Position numbers and translations under genes: made by a program
Assembly: GCA_003500135.1 (NCBI GenBank)
Contig: DNTA01000294.1
Span: 1-26,744, forward strand
Origin: Cytophagales bacterium
GTDB taxonomy: Bacteria; Bacteroidota; Bacteroidia; Cytophagales; Cyclobacteriaceae
Length of the DNA: 26,744 bases
Direction of reading: 5' to 3'
Part shown: in pieces, positions 23,591 to 26,744 of the stretch
Layout: each line of letters starts with the position of its first letter
Position numbering within the stretch: position 1 is the stretch's first letter
The notes under the pieces: model-generated
The model's database searches: none
The model's input: only the letters and a program-made list of their open reading frames with translations
What the model was told of the DNA's origin: nothing

Positions 23591-23987
23591 TCTCAGTACC
23601 CTTCTTAAAATGATGGCGCAAGTTAGTTAATATGCCATATATTTCAAACCCAAGGAAAAACAAATACAAAACCGTAAAATTGGCCACAAAAACTTTAGCG
23701 TTGGGCCTGTCAAGAAAAATGAACACGAGCGCCACACCCAGACTTATGAAAAGCCGGGCGACCATGATGCCAAAGTAACTATTTACAAATTTCTCGGGCT
23801 GATGCTTTTGTACCTGGTCTAACACTAATAAACTAAGGGTGGTAAGTATAAAAAAGTATAAATAAAGGTATACAATATTGTGGTAAAGCCACTGCGGAAA
23901 TGCACTACCTAAACCTTGAAAAATCAATACGATACCTGCAGTAAATACGAGTAACTGCAACGAGGATTTTAGAAAGAACTTTTTCAA
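23583..23987 (-). CDS. AtpI-like small membrane protein
   Basis: This 134-residue protein has four hydrophobic segments (LLVFTAGIVLIF, YLYLYFFILTTLSLLVL, ARLFISLGVALVFIF, VLYLFFLGFEIYGIL) and lies where atpI is found in atp operons, between atpZ and atpB. AtpI proteins help c-ring assembly or magnesium uptake. The frame runs up to an ATG at 24083, but that would overlap the whole end of atpZ and give a non-hydrophobic leader. I chose the TTG at 23985-23987, which overlaps the atpZ stop as TTGA and gives MKKFFLKSSLQLL. Its end overlaps the atpB start by 8 bases. Confidence 0.7.
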   Translation of the reverse strand: MKKFFLKSSLQLLVFTAGIVLIFQGLGSAFPQWLYHNIVYLYLYFFILTTLSLLVLDQVQKHQPEKFVNSYFGIMVARLFISLGVALVFIFLDRPNAKVFVANFTVLYLFFLGFEIYGILTNLRHHFKKGTEND

Positions 23988-24205
23988 TCTTTGGGTAAAC
24001 TTTTGATGATTGAATAAAAGGCTGCCGCCAAAAATAAAAAAATGAGTATAACGGTGAAAAGTGGAAAGTTGAACTGCAGCCATTCATCAATTTTGTGGCC
24101 AATCCAATACCCCAGAAAAACCATTATACCCATTTGCAGGCCGAGGCCTGAATATTTTAAGTATTCACTAAAAGGATTTGATTTTTTGTTCGGGTTTTTT
24201 GGCAT
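23984..24205 (-). CDS. AtpZ/AtpI family protein
   Basis: This 73-residue protein has a short charged N-terminus (MPKNPNKKSNPF) and two membrane segments (GLGLQMGIMVFLGYWIG and FTVILIFLFLAAAFYSII), the pattern of AtpZ, separated by the conserved turn KIDEWLQ. AtpZ/AtpI pairs act in ATP synthase assembly or magnesium/calcium transport. Start ATG 24205 was preferred over the adjacent GTG at 24208. Its first 38 bases overlap the end of the bactofilin gene in another frame, and its TGA overlaps the TTG start of the next gene. Confidence 0.85.
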   Translation of the reverse strand: MPKNPNKKSNPFSEYLKYSGLGLQMGIMVFLGYWIGHKIDEWLQFNFPLFTVILIFLFLAAAFYSIIKSLPKD

Positions 24206-24611
24206 CACCTTCTTTTATTGCACCATTGTCGCCAATCTTTATTTCTTTTTGGGTTATGCCCATTTTGCAGCTACCATTAAAGGTGGCGCCTGATTCAACG
24301 ATCAGTTTATTGGTGACGATATCGCCGTGGACTACTGAGGTGTTTTTTAGAATGAGGAGGTCCGATATTTCTACAGTCCCTTTCACTTCTCCTTCAATCT
24401 CCGCATTTTGAGATACAATATTGCCATCTACATAAGAAGACTGGCCAAGGGCAATTTTAGACTTGCTTTTGATATTGCCGATTACCTTACCTTCAATTCT
24501 TATATTTCCAAATGACTCTATATTGCCTTCTAATATGGTTCCTTTTCCGATTTGGTTAGTTGAATCTCTGTGATCTTGAGCTGCCATGTTTACAGTTTTG
24601 TTTTTGAACAT
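24168..24611 (-). CDS. Bactofilin
   Basis: This 147-residue protein is a bactofilin (formerly DUF583), a polymer-forming cytoskeletal protein with a right-handed beta-helix core. The core runs from about 22 to 125 with the regular Gly/Val/Ile rungs GKGTILEGNI, GNIRIEGKVIGNIKS, QNAEIEGEVKGTV and TSVVHGDIVTNKL. Flanking tails are short and polar. The M23 peptidase gene lies 11 bases upstream on the same strand, a pairing seen in many bacteria where bactofilin guides a peptidoglycan hydrolase to set cell shape. Its 3' end overlaps atpZ, tying it to the ATP synthase operon. ATG 24611 was used; Met9 is an alternative. Confidence 0.92.
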   Translation of the reverse strand: MFKNKTVNMAAQDHRDSTNQIGKGTILEGNIESFGNIRIEGKVIGNIKSKSKIALGQSSYVDGNIVSQNAEIEGEVKGTVEISDLLILKNTSVVHGDIVTNKLIVESGATFNGSCKMGITQKEIKIGDNGAIKEGDAKKPEQKIKSF

Positions 24612-24622
24612 TTTTCAAATGT

Positions 24623-25486
24623 TTAGAAAGAAATAAACTCTTCCGGGTCGAGCGGTGATCCGTTGTACCACAATTCAAAGTGCAGATGTGGCCCGGTGGT
24701 TAATTCACCCGTGTTGCCAATTATTGAAATCACCTCCCCAGAATATACAAAATTACCAACTTTTTTTAATAAAGCCGAATTATGTTTATATACGGAAATC
24801 ATGTTGCCGCGATGCTGTATTGCCACAACATTTCCGAAATCCTGCGTCCAATCGGCAAATATTACCGTTCCATCGGCAACTGCCTTTACAGGTTCGTTAC
24901 TTTTAGATACGATATCTACACCATAATGATCTATTTTCAGATCGAAACCCCTACTGATAATACCATCTATGGGTTTGAAGAAATACACATCGTTCATCAG
25001 GTCCACATATTCGAAATTGGTGTTTTCAGTCAGCAATAAGTCTGCCGATTCAAACTCTTTTCTGAATTGCGAATCTATTGGGGTCAGGTTTTGTATTTCA
25101 TCAGTAGATACCTTGGGCATTTTGACCCTTTCTCCTGAGTCGCGATTGATTTCTGCAACTTCACCACGTAAAATCGATTGGATGTTTTGCATGTACTGGT
25201 CCTTCATCCGCATTTGATTGTCAAGCGAATCAACTTGTCTCCTAAAATCAATCAATTCGTTGCTCAACACAAATACTTCGTGACGCGGATCGAACCACTG
25301 TGCCATTAATGTGCGGCTTAAATACAGACTTACCAACATCAAAACCACAAAAAAGGCAAATGAAATGAGAATTAATTTTGCATAGTTAAAACTTATGGTC
25401 GTTTTTTCGGCAAAATTTTCCTCGTTTCGTATAATCAGCAAATACCGATTTGTGAGCCAGTTGGATAAAGTTTTTCTAGATTTCAA
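24623..25486 (-). CDS. Membrane-anchored M23 (LytM) peptidoglycan endopeptidase
   Basis: This 287-residue protein has one membrane helix (about 36-58, AKLILISFAFFVVLMLVSLY), a periplasmic helical or coiled-coil region (about 70-110), and a C-terminal LytM domain (about 170-285). All zinc and catalytic residues are present: His187 and Asp191 in HYGVD, His235 in YKHNS, and His267/His269 in GPHLHFE. It is therefore a likely active endopeptidase cutting peptidoglycan cross-links. The bactofilin gene follows, so the pair probably acts in cell shape. It is the first gene of the long - strand run, preceded by a promoter-like sequence, and divergent from the sprE-like gene. Confidence 0.93.
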   Translation of the reverse strand: MKSRKTLSNWLTNRYLLIIRNEENFAEKTTISFNYAKLILISFAFFVVLMLVSLYLSRTLMAQWFDPRHEVFVLSNELIDFRRQVDSLDNQMRMKDQYMQNIQSILRGEVAEINRDSGERVKMPKVSTDEIQNLTPIDSQFRKEFESADLLLTENTNFEYVDLMNDVYFFKPIDGIISRGFDLKIDHYGVDIVSKSNEPVKAVADGTVIFADWTQDFGNVVAIQHRGNMISVYKHNSALLKKVGNFVYSGEVISIIGNTGELTTGPHLHFELWYNGSPLDPEEFISF

Positions 25487-25512
25487 TGGCTAACGTTATT
25501 TTATTTGCGCAA

Positions 25513-25546
25513 CAAAAGTATATATAATCATTCAAACCATTGACAA
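25513..25546 (-). promoter_or_regulatory. Putative promoter for the M23-bactofilin-atp operon
   Basis: On the - strand TTG (25544-25546) is followed after 23 bases by TACTTTTG (25513-25520), which matches the Bacteroidota pattern TTG-N17-23-TAnnTTTG. The -7 box ends 26 bases before the M23 start codon. Confidence 0.5.
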
Positions 25547-25612
25547 TATTTACCTTATTTGTAATATTTTTCGGTGATTAACATAGAATTGAATAAAATA
25601 TTGGAATTTTCT

Positions 25613-26744
25613 GTGATCCGGAGCATTCTGGCGTCTGTATTGGTGGGTTTGGTGGTTTTATCGGGCTGCTCTTCCAGCCGCCAGAATATATTCAGCAAAT
25701 CTTATCATAACACTACGGCTCATTACAATGCTTATTTTTTAGCGAAAGAAGACATTGAGGAAGTAGAAGCTGCTATTTGGGATAGTTATGAGCCGGATTA
25801 TAATAAAACTTTAAAAATCTTCGCGCCATACGATACCATTGTTGTAGCTCCTGTTTCGGATCAAATCGAAGAGGCCATTAAGAAAGCTTCACTGGCTATT
25901 CAGCGACATAGCAACAGCAAATGGGTTGATGATAGCTACATTCTGGTTGGCAAGGCCCGCATGTATCAAACCGATTTTGTGAATGCCATTGAAACTTTCA
26001 AATATGTGAATACCAAAAGTGAAGATGACGACGCGCGGCATGAAGCTTTGGTAAACCTGATGCGTACATTTATAGAATACAATGAGCTTAACAACGCCGT
26101 TGCAGTTTCTGACTTCATTAAAAAGGAAAAACTCAATGAAGAAAATTATGAGCAATGGCAATTAATGATCGCCTATTTATATGCTCAGGAAAACAGGTGG
26201 GACATGGTGTCGCCAGCGCTTGAGGAAGCAGTAAGTACATTGAATAAGAATGATAAAAGAGCCCGGTATCACTTTATTCTGGGTCAGATCTATCAACAAC
26301 AAAATCAGGATTCTTTATCCTACTACCATTATCGTCGTGTTTTAAAAAGCAACCCCACTTACGAACTATCCTTTTACTCAAAGCTTTACATGGCCCAGGT
26401 AACACAACTCGCCGATGCCAGTAATTTGAAAAAAATCAGAAAATATTTCCGAAAGCTCTTGAGGGATAAGAAAAATGAGGAATATCGCGATAAAATCTAC
26501 TACGAACTGGCAGGTTTTGAAATTAAAAATGGCAACCATGACATTGCAGTAAAACATTTAAAAAAATCATTGGAAGTTGGTCAAAACAATCAAACACAGC
26601 GAGGATATTCTTATATAAGGCTGGGGGAATTGTATTACGACCATTACCGAGACTACCGGATGGCCTCGGCGTACTATGACAGTGTGGTAAGTGTTTTGCC
26701 TCGCGAAGACGAAAGGTACCCCAGGGTTTCGGAGCGACAGCAAA
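25613..26744 (+). CDS. sprE: SprE/PorW-like type IX secretion lipoprotein, 5' part
   Basis: The frame is open to the window edge, covering 377 codons. The start has a lipoprotein signal (MIRSILASVLVGLVVLSGC) with Cys19, followed by SSSRQNIFSKSYHNTTAHYN, which matches the conserved N-terminus of SprE/PorW. The rest is helical repeats of TPR type (KWVDDSYILVGKARMYQ, NAIETFKYV, RYHFILGQIYQQQNQDSLSYYHY). SprE/PorW is an outer-membrane lipoprotein needed for type IX secretion and gliding in relatives. There is no ATG start: GTG 25613 gives the cleanest signal peptide, while GTG 25574 or TTG 25601 would lengthen it. The full protein should be over 800 residues, so more than half lies beyond the window. 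Confidence 0.82.
   Translation, partial: MIRSILASVLVGLVVLSGCSSSRQNIFSKSYHNTTAHYNAYFLAKEDIEEVEAAIWDSYEPDYNKTLKIFAPYDTIVVAPVSDQIEEAIKKASLAIQRHSNSKWVDDSYILVGKARMYQTDFVNAIETFKYVNTKSEDDDARHEALVNLMRTFIEYNELNNAVAVSDFIKKEKLNEENYEQWQLMIAYLYAQENRWDMVSPALEEAVSTLNKNDKRARYHFILGQIYQQQNQDSLSYYHYRRVLKSNPTYELSFYSKLYMAQVTQLADASNLKKIRKYFRKLLRDKKNEEYRDKIYYELAGFEIKNGNHDIAVKHLKKSLEVGQNNQTQRGYSYIRLGELYYDHYRDYRMASAYYDSVVSVLPREDERYPRVSERQQ

Overview
The window looks like chromosomal DNA from a Bacteroidota bacterium, most likely a gliding, Cytophagales-like marine or soil relative. Supporting signs are an SprE/PorW-type lipoprotein of the type IX secretion/gliding machinery, a TAnnTTTG-type -7 promoter box, weak Shine-Dalgarno signals, an AtpB with a long exported N-terminal extension, and several families I know mainly from Bacteroidota (DUF6150-like and DUF6702-like proteins, PD40-OmpA envelope proteins). 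Most of it is ordinary housekeeping and cell-envelope sequence. I see no CRISPR array, tRNA, rRNA, intact insertion sequence, prophage or defence island.

Layout. (1) 1-3723, + strand: the 3' end of an SH3-domain protein, a terminator hairpin, an ArsC-like protein that has lost its catalytic cysteine, a cupin, then a tight tpiA / DUF6150-like / prmA run. (2) 3809-8689, + strand: one 1626-residue exported beta-rich protein of unknown function with a tandem Trp-Gly-acidic repeat. (3) 8690-9398: a decayed outer-membrane beta-barrel gene on the - strand and non-coding sequence. (4) 9399-12307, - strand: two consecutive OmpA-domain envelope proteins; the second one transcribed has a discoidin-like/PD40 propeller/regulatory-domain/OmpA layout resembling PorE. 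(5) 12455-16347: a 2H phosphoesterase, a DUF6702-like protein on the opposite strand with overlapping stop codons, then a HupE/UreJ-like membrane protein and an M1 metallopeptidase. (6) 16423-18461, - strand: Nudix hydrolase, saccharopine-dehydrogenase-like oxidoreductase and a small lipoprotein, in transcription order. (7) 18562-25486, - strand: one long apparent operon, M23 peptidase - bactofilin - atpZ - atpI - atpB - atpE - atpF - atpH - atpA - atpG, ending in a hairpin terminator. The F1 beta and epsilon genes are not in it. (8) 25613-end, + strand: sprE/porW, cut off by the window edge.

The ATP synthase run encodes all of Fo and the delta, alpha and gamma subunits of F1. It is preceded by a peptidoglycan hydrolase and a bactofilin whose end overlaps atpZ, so cell-wall shaping and energy-converting genes appear to share a transcript. 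A hairpin with a short U-run lies between atpE and atpF, where it could raise c-subunit output over the downstream genes. The points most worth a second look are the Cys-to-Arg change in the ArsC-like protein, the 1626-residue protein with its heptad Trp repeat, the M23-bactofilin-atp gene fusion of operons, the atpE/atpF hairpin and the beta-barrel pseudogene. I did not find convincing evidence for an entirely new multi-gene system.
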